DNA of 64,000 nt from Erythrobasidium yunnanense. Taxonomy: Eukaryota; Basidiomycota; Cystobasidiomycetes; Erythrobasidiales; Erythrobasidiaceae. The stretch spans positions 1,627,968-1,691,967 of the forward strand of contig BCJC01000006.1 in assembly GCA_001600175.1 (NCBI GenBank), in the 5' to 3' direction. The position numbers were made by a program, and so were the translations under genes. The notes under the pieces are model-generated. The model searched no databases and was not told where the DNA came from. It saw nothing but the letters and a program-made list of their open reading frames with translations. This document shows, one piece after another, positions 1-11,360 of this stretch (position 1 is its first letter; the number at the start of each line of letters is the position of its first letter).

Positions 1-7
1 GTAAAAC

Positions 8-618
8 ATGTCGTCCACCAACAACACCTCTTCCGCTGGCTCTGCTGCCTCTTCTGCCATCAACACGGCGTAAGTACTGCCGATCCTTCTCTCTGCCAAC
101 GGCTTTTGACAGGCGCCTGTCAACGGACGCGAGCCGTTGCAACGGCCTGTCATCGCAATTAGTTGCTGACTCTATGCTGCCGTCGCTACAGAACTCAGGC
201 CGTATCTGGTGCTGGAGAATGGAAGTCTGGTAAGCAAATGATGTCGCGTTCAGCCCGTATTGCTCTGAACTGACATATTCCTTAGGAACAACCGTTCGAG
301 AGGTGCTTACAATCAACTCGATGCAGCCGAGTCATACTCTCATAGCTGACCTTTCTGTCCCATCCTACCTATCTTACTTCCCACAGATTGAGGGTCACTT
401 CAACCCTGTAAGCCTTGCAGCTATGCAAACATCCGGATCATTGGACTGATGTATCGAATTGCAGGAACACAACCCCAAAACCGCGCCCATCTCTGGCTCC
501 GGTAGGATCTCCAGCTGATCAGATGGCCTTACCTCCCGGCTCATGCCTATTTGTCCAAACAGGCGGTGTACCAAAGGTCGACTACGATCCCTCCAAGACC
601 AACGAGTCTACCAAGTAA
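8..618 (+). CDS. Small hydrophilic hypothetical protein (six exons)
   Basis: Not recognised. Splicing 8-69, 192-229, 286-302, 387-407, 465-501 and 563-618 gives one open frame of 76 residues, from MSSTNNTSS to DPSKTNESTK. All five introns have GT and AG ends and phases agree. Exons three and four are only 17 and 21 nt. The protein is Ser/Thr/Gly-rich and soluble, with no signal peptide or membrane segment. The last intron could be missed because the unspliced frame stays open there, but splicing gives the smooth junction SGSG/GVPKVDY. The start is close to the window edge, so an upstream exon cannot be excluded. Confidence 0.6.
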
Positions 619-975
619 ATTAGAGGAGCTTCTATACGAGAGGCAAAAGCACTGTAGTACAGTCTGTACGTACACTAGATAGCCGCCCGTCTCGGAATAG
701 GCGATGAAGATATAGCTTTAGCGAAATGCATACATTTCATGACACTCGATGACTGCTGACACCAAGTTTGCGAATGCTATGGCTCGTTATTCCAGATCAA
801 CAACATCTAAAGAAGGACAGAAACACGACAGTCCGCCTTTAACGTTTACGCCTGCATAAGCTAATTCTCAACTAACAGCTAACTTAAGAAACTGACATTA
901 TCTATCATTCCGAACAGACTTTATGCACCTCTAAGCGCCGCATATCGGCTTCCACTCGGTTTCCTGCCTTTCTCC
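619..975. other. Intergenic, convergent 3' ends
   Basis: No coding signal seen. It lies between the 3' end of the small plus-strand gene and the 3' end of the RGS-LOV gene, so it should hold their two terminators. Confidence 0.5.
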
Positions 976-3171
976 TTACCATCCGAACATAATGACCACT
1001 GCGCCCACTTTGCGTGTTCTATCTAACAGCGGCGTGACCGCTAAAGGACAGGTTCTCCCCTGCTTGACGTACGCCTCGCCAGGTGGGAAGACACGAAGTT
1101 TCGGAGAAATGCTGAAGAAGTCTTGTCTAGCTATCTGCTTGCGAATGCTTGTAATGGTCCCTGGAGGGTTGAGCTCCTCGATGAGATCTGCGAAGGATTG
1201 ACCTTGCGCCCAGTCAAGAGGCAATGAGGGAGAAGAAAATCGAATGACCAAAGTCTCAGGATCCAGGAAGATCAGCTTCGCAGGTGACTGGCGTGCAGAC
1301 ATCAATGGTATACTCGATATTTCGTCTGAGAAGCTTGGGCTGACCTTATTTCGCCATTCGAATATCTCAGTTGGATGTTGGACCTGCTCGACGCCAGTAA
1401 TGATCCCTCTCTCCACTTTGCTGCTTGTTGCTCCTAATATACCAAGCGGTGCACATGCAGAAGTCGGTTGCCGCCTGACTTCGAAGGAAGAGTGCCGTTC
1501 TCGAGCGTGGCCTGGACCGCTATGTCTCGCAGACGTGGCCTCGAATGCCAAAGCGGCTGCATCTTGAAGACGCTTGTTGCGGTCCCTGGTCTGCATTTCC
1601 AGGCGTGTGCATGCTGACGAACGGGATGAGGACACTGCCTCTTTGTGCAGCTCTGATACCTCCGATGCATGGCCCCTTGTGACGTCTAAGTTGTCTCCCA
1701 GAAGCCATGACAGATCGGATGTTTGGGAAGTGAGATTCAGTTGCTATATCACAGCAGGCAAATCAGTCAGCAGGTTAGCCACACCGAATCTAGGAACGAC
1801 TTGCGCTTACATGACCTAGTATGTAGCGGACAGCACCAGTCTCGTCACGCAGGCATGCCATTTGCAGCAGTACCCAGAAGGGTGCGCCTGCCTTGGTATA
1901 GTTGATCATGAGCTCTGTGACGATGGGTAAGCATGCATCCCCGGATTGGAATGTTCACGCACCTTGAGTGTCGGCTCCAAGCTCGATAGCTTTCCTTACT
2001 CTGGCCACAGCAGCAGGAGAGCTGTCTGGACCTTGTAAGACACGACAATTCATCGACAGCGTCTCCTCCAGGCTGTACCCAGTGAGCGTCTGAAAGCCTT
2101 TGCTAGCCATCTGTTACAAGGATCAGCATCGGTTAGACATATCGTCGGAAGACAGCTTACGCCGATGATCTGCTCAGGACCTTCGCGTAAGTCTGCCCAA
2201 TAGATCTTCAGCAAGTGATTGTGCTTAAACAGGTGTGTACCGCCACGAACCGACTAAGCAGAAGCTGTCCCGATTCCTTTGGCTCCGTTTGATAAAAGCC
2301 TTTTGCGCCAGTGTTAACCTAAGCTTCACGAAGCGCGACCAAGGATCTTGATGCATAGACTGGAATGCAGCCTCTGCGGATCTAGCGAAAGGATCTTCGA
2401 CGCTTTGAAAGGTACTTGAAGAGGCTAGGAGGTGGTTGCGCTCCGCGTTTGACAGATTCAAGGCTAAAGGCGCAGCTGTTGGAATATGGAGATCGTGCAC
2501 ACGCCGGCAGAGCGATTGTAGGGCTTGCAAGTCGCTTGATAGCTCTGGATGGCAAAGGTATCTGTCAGTATCTAAAGAACTTCTACGCCAGTACCCGGGC
2601 GAGCTTACGTTGCGCATTCTGTCAATTCGTTAAATCCTGCAATCAGCTTTTATCGACGATGCAGCGTTGATCCAGGCGCTCACAAGCCAAAAGCAGAGCT
2701 GTTCTACACCCAGCTCGCTTGCGAGGAATGCGCCAAACTTGGCTAAGCCGACTGCGAAACAAATGTTAAGTCCCCGGACTGATAACTAAAACGGCATGAG
2801 AGCTCACTAGGGTCGTTGAGAGCTTCGCGTAAACTGTCCTGGCTCGTCAAAGAAGCGAACTTTTCTTGTCCTGAATGCTCCTCCAGTTCTATAAGCGGCG
2901 CATCCTTGTCTGCAGCCTCCTCGAAGACATCCCCTTCTGAACTAGTCGCAGTTTCCTCTTCGTCGTATAGAGTAACCGAATCGCTCGAGTCAGATTTTCT
3001 GTCGACTGTGAAGGAGCTTGAGCGGAAAGCCGGTGACCAGGAGCCATCCTTGACTTTGGGCGAGGGCGAGAGAACCTTCGGTAGGCGGTACCACTTGCGA
3101 GGTTTATTTGCGACAGGCTGAAGGGGAGGAGACTCGCGTGGGGTTATAGGGAGGTGAGGCATGAGAGCCAA
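976..3171 (-). CDS. RGS-LOV blue-light photoreceptor
   Basis: Exons read by eye on the minus strand: 3171-2808, 2751-2684, 2646-2609, 2561-2330, 2253-2161, 2110-1963, 1914-1811 and 1743-976, giving about 604 residues in consistent phase. Domain order: a Ser-rich disordered N-terminus (1-115); an RGS domain (about 116-245) with DPIGLAKFGAFLASE, LCFWLL and the C-terminal STF...FARSAEAAFQSMHQDPWSRF; then a LOV domain (about 255-375) with LTGYSLEETLS, NCRVLQGPD (flavin-reactive Cys), INYTKAGAPFW and YILGHQLNLTS (C-terminal strand Gln); then a C-terminal region of about 250 residues ending in VVIMFGW. RGS-LOV proteins are a known fungal photoreceptor class (Botrytis BcLOV4) that bind membranes in blue light and may act on G-alpha. 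Odd points: the usual GRNCRFLQ is SMNCRVLQ, and the FWN Asn is Val. The RGS-LOV linker splice (2330/2253) is the least certain junction. Confidence 0.85.
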
Positions 3172-3989
3172 CTTGTGTTGACAGTATCCGAGACAGCCGG
3201 CAGGAGATCAGTCTAAAGTGCAGAGGGTCGAGGTTGCGATGGAAGATGAAGATGAAGGAGCAGATATAATGTGCTACTGTAGGCTCTTGCCCAAATTGCT
3301 CTCATCAAGGCTACAGGTCGAAATGTTGATCTTTAGCCATAAGCGTGCCTGTCGGATAGATAAGTCTGTGAGTGCCGGCAGGAACATTACACATCGAACA
3401 CATCGAAGATATACCGTCAGGATCAGCCTGTGCACGACGTGGGATCTTCCCTGACTTTTCGGGTTGGAAGGCTGTCACTTTCCAGATCCGGCGTCCCAGA
3501 AGCCTCGACAGGCGAGAGGCATGGAAGATCAAGACGTAGAGGTTCCTTGAAGTAGCATGAACAGATATATCGAGCTGGGCAGCATTAGTAGGTGCTAGAT
3601 GGGAGCTATCGTTTGTAGATCCTTAAGCTGAATCCTAGGGCAGTCACCATCAGAGTAGGTTGCAATCCAAGGAGTGTGTACTCTGCGGGACTAATTGTAC
3701 GTTGTGTATGGAAGTTGCCGGAGAAGAGTCGGTCTTCGTGGAGATGTCGAAAAGGAAGGACTTGTCTGCAGAAACGCGTTCACAAGTACAAGACGGCCTC
3801 GCATGTATTGCTCACATTCACGGCTCATATTTCTGATGCTAGCATTACATTGTTACTGCGCAAATAGTCCAATAGAAATGGCACAAAGACCGGCGCAAAG
3901 GAGCAGAATAAGATGAGAAGGTTGCGACGCCTCTGATATCTCTGGCGTATGAGTCAACACCACGCCCACTTGAGCCGAGGCCCAAGTAC
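3172..3989. other. Intergenic, upstream of RGS-LOV
   Basis: About 800 bases with no convincing exon on either strand; the open frames here lack family features and splice context. It should carry the RGS-LOV promoter and the RLI1 3' end. No regulatory element is assigned. Confidence 0.4.
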
Positions 3990-6390
3990 TTAATTTGTGT
4001 CTTCCAAGAAAAAGTACTTTCCTTCCGCTTTCTGCTCTCTGTCTTTGACGGAGTCCATCTTGTTAACTCTAGGTCTGAAGTTTTCAGGATCTCGTCTGTA
4101 CGATACTTCCAAGCTCTTGAGGAAGTCGTTCATTCCGCTCAAGAGAGACTGCGGAGGACTGGCTTTCGCTTCGATAGCCGGGGTCCCGCTGAAGACGACA
4201 ACTCTGTCTGCGAGATAGGTAGCGAGCAGGAAATCGTGCTCGATGACGAGTGCAGACTTGCGCGAGTGCATGATGAACCTGAAAGCGACACAGACAGAGG
4301 ATCAGCTGCGTGCATGGCATTCACCAGGCAACATCGCTCTCACCTCTTGATGACTTTACCAGCGTTGATTCTTTGTTCGACATCCAAGTATGAAGACGGC
4401 TCATCCAGCAAATAAACATCTGCCGGTTTACCCAGCGCAAGGACAATAGCGACTCTTTGCAACTCTCCTCCAGACAGCGTCTGTACTTCTTGATCCAGGA
4501 TATCTTCAATCTGCATTGGCTTGATGACGTCCGAGTTGAATTGAGGGTGCATGAAGGAAGCCTTGATCTGCTTGATGAGAAGCATGCGAACAGTTCCCGG
4601 GAACTTGGGGGCGATCATTTGGGGCTTCAGTGATACAGATAGTTGAGGAATATCTTGGCCATCGTCTGGTGCCAACTTTCCGGCAAGCATCTTGACGAAC
4701 GTACTCTTTCCGCTATATCAGACAGCGGACATTCATTAGCATGTTCTTCCGAAGAGTATCATGGTAGTACGCACGTTCCGTTCTCTCCCAACATGACAAT
4801 GATCTCGGAATCGGTAAAGTTTCCTGCTTCGACGGACAGCTTGAAGCCACCCAACGTCTTGGTCATAGCAGGGTAGTTGAACGCTTTGGTATGGTCGACA
4901 ATGAATTCGTCTGCTGTTTCGGCCATCTTGAAGCTCAAAGCCTCGTCCCTGAAACGCAAGTTCTCGCTCGGGATTCGTCCATCCAGGAAGTTATTGATGC
5001 CTTCTCGGACACCGGTTGGAAAGGTCACAACTCCGTAGGCTCCGGGTTTACCGTAGAGACAGCAAATAAAGTCGGAGAGGTAGTCGAGAACAGCCAAATC
5101 GTGCTCGACTGCAATGACATAGGATTTGTCGTTTGCCATCTGTCGGATGAGCCGCGCGGCGTTCAGACGCTGCTTGACATCGAGGTACGAAGACATCTCG
5201 TCGAACATGTAGCTGGCACAGAGGATACGAAGTCAGTGCGCTGGCTTGTGTTCCTCTATAAGCCGGACTTACACATCTGCTTTCTGCACGCATGTCATAC
5301 CGATCGCGAATCTCTGCAACTCTCCACCAGATAGCTGATTTGGCTCTCTGTCCTTCACTACGTTCAGATCCAGCAGATCCAGCACTTGCTCCAGGTTATC
5401 CTGCTGCGACTTGCTCTCCAGCATCTGAATGACGGTCTTTCCACCCTTGATAGCTTTAGGGATATGATCTACATATTGCGGCTTAATCAATGCTTTCAAG
5501 TTGTCTTCTAGAATCTTGGTGAAGTAGTTTTGCAGCTCGCTTCCTCTGAAGTACTTCAGGATCTCTTGCCAATCTGGCGGGTCTTCGAACCGTCCCAAGT
5601 TTGGTTTTAAAGAGCCTGCTAGAATCTTGAGGGCTGTTGATTTGCCAATACCGTTGGTACCGACGAGACCAAGGACCTGCCCTGGTCTAGGCATAGGCAG
5701 ACGATGGAGTTTAAACTGGCAGAATGCGCGTTTCATGTAAGTTCTTGTACCCGAGTGTAGCAATGTGTATACGCACAGAGTTTGCAGAGTATCTATGTGT
5801 AACTTCGGTTGCCAAATTTGTCGGGAGGTTGATGATTTGAATAGCTTCGAAGGGACATCTAGGCAGCGCGATTCGCTCTATTAGCCAACGTAGGACGTTC
5901 ACGTAAGTTAGACCAACTTCTTTGGGCAAATACCGCATCCCTATAGCGATACAATTCAGGTCAGCAATCCTGACGCATTGGCTTTCGCTTTCGGGAAGAA
6001 GCGAGGCGCACTATGCAGAGTTGTTCTGAAATGAATGCGATCTGTTTGATGCATAAGAGAACAGTATAAGATGGTGTTATTGCTGCCAGGTTTTCCCTTT
6101 GAGTTTTGCTTGCTTGCCTTGCTTGTATTGTCGACTTCGATACACAGCTTGCCTGGAGTAGCGGGAAGCCATCAGTAATGTTACGCAGAAAGCGTATCAC
6201 TTCTATTGAAAGCTTACCCATCCGCACGACGGGACATGACTTCTTGCACTCCTGCCTACATCTGCAAGTGCCAAAATTCACGCCATCAGTATGATGGCCC
6301 AGCAGAGTACGCCGACAGCGATGGTGGATGGTCGCACTTCTTCGGCTTGCACTTGTCGCTGTCGACGATGGCAATACGCGTCAAAGACAT
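3990..6390 (-). CDS. RLI1: Rli1/ABCE1 ribosome recycling ATPase
   Basis: An Fe-S ABC-type ATPase that splits ribosomes after termination. The N-terminal cluster motif is rebuilt by splicing 6390-6338 to 6261-6218 ([19 protein letters not shown]); the second is [16 protein letters not shown] around 5960-5850. NBD1 has Walker [10 protein letters not shown], signature [12 protein letters not shown] and H-switch [11 protein letters not shown]2 has Walker A GENGTGKST made across an intron near 4715-4774, signature [11 protein letters not shown], Walker [15 protein letters not shown] and H-switch VIEHDFLL. The C-terminus ends [11 protein letters not shown]. One intron after EVDNTSK (near 6120) has a GC donor (gcaagc) and no nearby GT alternative that keeps the frame. 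In NBD1 the conserved DEPSSYLD reads DEMSSYLD near 5185. Length and domain order are normal for the family. Confidence 0.96.
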
Positions 6391-6702
6391 GGTGTAAAGG
6401 TGTTGGCAGAAGCTGAAAAGCCAGAGTCATGCAGGGCTGCTTTCAAGGAAGTGCTTATTGATTGTTATGCAGCTGGATCACTGTACAATATGACTATGAA
6501 CCGTCTGTACAATGTGAGTTGGCATGCTAGGATGAGTCAAGAGCGAATTGGGCGAGATCCCATTGGCCAGTCAGGGTCACAGTACAGCAGCTGGAAACGT
6601 CTAGCATACCATCTGGATCACACTATCAGTATATTGATAGATCAGGAAGAACGCGACACCTACTGCCACCTGTACCGGGTATTCAATCGCCATTTTGCGC
6701 TA

Positions 6703-7311
6703 TCATTGGCGAATGTCTGCCTTGCTATCAGGCTGAGCTTGTTGCTCATGCTCTGCCTGGTCCTGCGCCTTATGCGTGTCCTCATAGATGACACCAAGCC
6801 CGTGCAGCCGCATAAACTGCGATCTATGGTATTTCTTCATGAAATCCGACCACAGCAGGTTCTGATGTTCCTGTCCTCGATGTGCCCCATATGCGATAGC
6901 GTAGCGAGCAGCTGTATACTCGGCATTCGATCGGCGAACACTGTTTGTGCTGGTGAAGCGGCGGAGGGAGGTAGACCACTGGATGACGGGTCGCAGGAGC
7001 CTAAGGATGCATTTGCGACTTGCTTTAGGGTCTGTGAAGGATGAAGCTGCGGGATAGGGCTTACATGGCTGTATAGTGTGATCTGTCCTAGGTGGAGCTT
7101 CGTGCTAGAGGTCCTGTGTTGTGAATATGGTTAGGACTTTGGAAGATGAGGCACACTGGCAGTGTCTTGAAAGCAGAAATTGAGCAGATTTGTGGAGGTA
7201 AGCCTGGAGCACCGTTGTTGTTCGGATCGCATGCTGGGTCAAGGTCGCCAGCCGGCCAGGATTGGAACACTTGGCATACGTTGGGTCATCAAGACCGGCA
7301 TAGACAGTCAT
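6703..7311 (-). CDS. Hypothetical protein, possibly mitochondrial
   Basis: Not recognised. The C-terminal exon, about 7040-6703, reads well on the minus strand: a basic, Arg-rich stretch (RLLRPVIQWSTSLRRFTST), then YTAARYAIAYGAHRG, LLWSDFMKKYHRSQFMRLHG and an acidic/Gln-rich tail ending SKADIRQ. A likely first exon starts at 7311 (MTVYAGLDDPTYAKCSNPGR), but I could not find a splice path that joins the two cleanly, so the start and N-terminus are uncertain. The long plus-strand open frame over the same bases (6328-7044) shows no family features and is taken as the shadow. It is on the same strand as RLI1, whose start lies 312 bases further on. Confidence 0.4.
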
Positions 7312-7563
7312 TACGATGCATGTCACGAGAGTGCATTATGCAAGTCGGAGGACGACCACGAAAGCTGTGTAGGCCGTTTTGCGTGCTTCGTGTTTGTGCT
7401 GCTGTCTCAACATAGCAATGCAAGCCCTTTTGCTTCTTGCGCTTTTGCACTATTCTTCGTCTTCGTTCGCAGTGCTTTGCGAACATCTTGAGAGCATTAA
7501 AACCAGATTTGCTTCTTCGCATCATCCCGCATCCGCCTTGTCTAGGCGAGACGACTTCGCACG

Positions 7564-10500
7564 ATGGTGTCGACGCAGGCCGTCGCATCACTGCGTCCAT
7601 CAGTATCAGTGTCAGGCTCTACGCCAGTATCAGCTGCGACAGCTCGCGCAATTCAGGCCTCGCGAGCCCAGCTTGTCCGAGATCTCGAGGAATTGCTGCA
7701 GGACGGTAAACGCAGGTTCGCAGATGTCTCATGGAAGGTCGAAGAACTCGAGGACGAGGTCTACTATGGTCACAGAGGTGGGCGATTAGTACCAATAAAC
7801 GCGAGGACAAGCGATTGACCAGCGTGTTTATAGCAATCCTGTACGGTCGCGGGACTGGCGCATTTCAGATGAAGTACTTGAATCCTCATGCTGGCGCTCG
7901 TCTCGAAGCTATCATGTCTGGATCCACTCTGACCCTTCCTAACACCACCTCCATGCACGCTCGTGCCTCCTCTCCAGCTAGCAGCGTCCTTACTGAAGCC
8001 AGCCAGGCAGCAAATGGTAGATCCCCCTTATCCCTACCAGCTTCAGAAGCTGCCTTCTTCAAAGCCCTCTTGGAGTATCTGTATACCGGCAAGACCGACA
8101 TGAGCGATGTCTTTGGCTTTCTTTTCGATACTTCGGATCTGCAGTTGTCACCTGAAGAAGCTCTGGATAAACTATCGCAGGATCTGCTTTTTGTCTGGAG
8201 AAGCAAGTTGTTCGCGGATGTCAAGCTGCAAATCGCAGAAACCGCGGCAGATATACCATCGCAGTTCGCAGAGGGAGCAGATGAGGGCTTCGAAAGTGCA
8301 CACCCATCGGTGGAGGATACGGTCTTTTCGGCGCACAAGGCGATACTATGCTCTCGCTGTCCCTACTTCGCATCAATGCTACTTTCTCCATATTCAGACT
8401 CGGACTCTGCTCTTTTCGTACTGCCATCGCCCCCCTTTTCCCCTGCTGCACTACACTTCACGCTCGGGTACATATACACTGGATCGCTCTCTCTGAACAG
8501 GTCGTTCGACCTCGCTGTGGGAATGGATATCTGGCGGGCGTCGCAATACCTTTCGATGGATTTGCTGCGCAACGAGCTAGAGTGCCGGTTCAGCGACATG
8601 TGTCACGACCACAGAGGCTGCTGCAAAACATGCCGGCAGCGAGCTGTCCGCCTGTTTGCATTCTCGCAACAGCCAGATGTGCAGTCGAAAAGCATACAAG
8701 ATCGCGCGCGGCCAATCGTCTTAGATCACTTTGGAGAGACGTGGAGTCAAGAAGTCGGCGAACTAGGGTATTCAGTCCAGAAGGACCTTATCGTCGATCT
8801 TTGTGCCAAAACAACAGCAGCGACCGCTGCGGACATCTGGAAGGGAATATGTCAGATCCGGACGCGGATAGCTACGGAACGAGCACCATGGGCAGAACAC
8901 CTGCGATCAATGCTGTCCCCGCTCGAAGATCGGATAAAGCATCTTGTGCGCAAAAACTTTGCCGAGATCGCTGTTTCGAAGCCATTTGTTGATCTACTGG
9001 AAGGTGTAGGCTTCAGTAATGATATACTGGAAAGTCTTCTCGGAATGCTTGTGGCAAGCCTAAGCGAGAAGAACGCACCTACTGCATATGAAAACTTGGT
9101 GGGGAAGGTCCTACTCCGAGAAGAGGGGATAACGATGGATGCTAGAGTGAGGACGGAAGATGCGAGACAGGCCATAATTGTCTATATAAAGAAGAGATGG
9201 GCTAGTATACGAATCAATGACGGCTTCGAGCCTTTGGAGAATTGGTCATTGAAGGAATTGAGTGATGGTGAGCTTGCATCCTCGCGCTGAGCTCGATACT
9301 TGACTAATACTGTTCCCACAGAATTGGAAGTACCCGTCCAAGACCTTCTTCAACCCTCTGCAGCGTCTATGCAGCCAACAACAAAGACAGGTCTTCGGAT
9401 GGCGTCTACCAAAGTCCACAAAGTAGAGAGTGAAGCATATTCGACGGTATCAGGCTTCGACTCGCTTCGAGCCTCCATCTTGAACCGGAATGCGGCTCGT
9501 AAATCCTCTGCAACAAGTCTGGGGAGCAGTCCAAGGATCACGCCGTCGACCTCTGCGAAGCAGTCATTGGCTGGTGCATCATCAACATCAAGCCCGCCTG
9601 TTAATCGAAATCGAACAGTCTCTGCGCCGAGAGCTAAGACGCCGACCGCCAAGACAGCTGCTGGTCCGTCAGTCGCATCTCCTCAGGCTGCTTCTCCCCC
9701 TCTCCCACTCAACTCGACCACGCCTACTACTGCAAGAGCTTCAGAGGTAGTTGTTAACGAGGGTGCGAAGGAGGAACAAGCAGATTCCGTACCGTCTCCT
9801 GCACTTCCTCTTTCAGCCGCCTCTCCGGCGGTCCATCCTCGGCAGACACGTACGCCAGCCTCCAGCGCTACACCGAATCGTACATCCTCGCTTGGCCGTC
9901 CCAAATCCACTACTTCCGTTCGCTCAGTCTCAGCTCCCTCGACTAGTGGTACAGCAAGCAGTAGTGCGAAAGCTGCCATGACTTCGAAGCCGCCTACAGC
10001 AGGTCCTTCCACATCGGTTCTAGGAGCCTCTGCGAGGACAGGCATAGCGACACCGTCTGCTGCAAGTTTACGGAGTCCACCTGCTCAAAGCAAAGTTGCT
10101 TTTGGTTCTAGGACCACGTCCCTGTCGACACCGAACCGCGCAGCTTCTGTTACGAGCGTGCGGTCTACATCAACTGTTTCTCCGAAGACTCCGGCAAGCA
10201 AGGCAAAAGCTACTCCTGTTACGCAAGCCGTTGACCGCCCTTCGTCGGTTGCATCGACTGCTGCAAGCAAGCGACCCTCCTCAGCACACTCGATCAGGAG
10301 CACCACTTCTACCCGCACAACTACAAGCCGGACGACTTTATCTCCCAAAACAGGCACAGTCTCTGCCAAGAAGCCTTCTGTCCCTCCCGTCCCCAAGATC
10401 ACCTCTTCTACTCCTATAGCTACGTCAGCGAGCAAGAGAAAGCCCCTCACGACCTCCTTAAGCCCTAAAGCGCCATTCAAAGCCGCAGCTCCAGGCAGTG

Positions 10501-10934
10501 CACTCAATGTGGGTATACCCTGTGTCGTGACGAGCGGTCCTGCGAAGTTCAAAGCTACAGTGCGTTATCTTGGAGAAGTCCTCTTTGACAGCGGAACCTT
10601 CGTAGGCGTCGAAGTAAGCCAGCCAACAGCGGAGGATGAGAATGACGATAGCGCAACGGGCGCAGACTTGGTATGGAACGATGGGAGTGTTGATGGTGTC
10701 AGGGTGAGCGAGAATAGTCAGGATTGTAATGACGAAGCTGATGCCATGACCTTTCAGTACTTTGAGCTGGAATCACAGAAACCTGTCTCGCCCCTCTTGA
10801 CGGAACTGCAAGCGAAAGCTGATAGAAGAGCAAGTGGGCAGTCACACAGTGGACGTGCAACACCTGTCCCGCCTTCAACACCGGGTGTCACGAAAGGACT
10901 GTTTGTACGGCCTGCACAAGGTGAGCAGGATTGA
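7564..10934 (+). CDS. BTB/POZ and CAP-Gly domain protein
   Basis: About 1,100 residues. An N-terminal coiled stretch (QLVRDLEELLQDG) leads into a first BTB-like fold (FADVSWKVEELED ... GTGAFQMKYLN ... LLEYLYTGKTDM), then a full second BTB (FADVKLQIAE ... FSAHKAILCSRCPYFASMLL ... YIYTGSLSL) and a BACK-like helical region. A spliced intron (donor near 9268, acceptor near 9320) joins KELSD to ELEVPVQDLL in frame, followed by some 390 Ser/Thr/Pro-rich basic residues and a C-terminal CAP-Gly domain (VRYLGEVLFDSGTFVGVEV, WNDGSVDGVRV) near residues 950-1030 with a short tail. CAP-Gly domains bind EB-type or tubulin C-termini; BTB domains dimerise or recruit Cul3. The first intron, between about 7770 and 7825, could not be resolved to a consistent phase. 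No gene symbol is assigned. Confidence 0.8.
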
Positions 10935-11360
10935 GCGTGCGGAGGGCTACCGCGTGATGCTGACGATGCTTCTCCCCCAGTACTATTCGTTTTCTAATGT
11001 TCTTTCACGAGATTCGACGATCTGTACACGACGATCCGTATGAAATGACGAAGCAGTGTTATCAAGTGATGAGTGATCAGTATGTTGTTGGCAAATCGCG
11101 AAAGAATGAAAGCAAGCAATGAATACTGAGTAGAAGAGGAGATAAAAAGTACTTGCAGTGAAGTAGTGCTAATACCCAAAGCTAAGTGTGAAAAACAACA
11201 GGCATAGATGAGAAAGATCGAAGGTGGTGATGATGATGAAGGGGTCGTAACAAGGTCGTACTGATGCCCGGCTATCCCATCCTGCTCTACACCCTAAAGA
11301 GAAAGAAGGACTGAAGAGGAAGATTGAGGTGAAGCGAGCTAGTCGTGGAAGGTAAGACGC
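10935..11360. other. Intergenic, convergent 3' ends
   Basis: No gene seen. It separates the 3' ends of the BTB/CAP-Gly gene and the H2B gene, and is moderately AT-rich. Confidence 0.5.

Noticed and set aside
976-1635. Stand-alone small gene for the C-terminal RGS-LOV exon
   Set aside because: It begins at a GTG inside an exon that continues upstream in frame to the LOV domain through a good acceptor at 1743.
6328-7044. Long plus-strand open frame (238 codons)
   Set aside because: It overlaps the RLI1 first exon and the minus-strand gene at 6703-7311, has no family motif, and its composition fits the complement of coding sequence.
9350-10045. Minus-strand open frames across the Ser/Thr-rich part of the BTB/CAP-Gly gene
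   Set aside because: Antisense of a biased-composition coding region gives long open frames; no motifs or splice sites support them.
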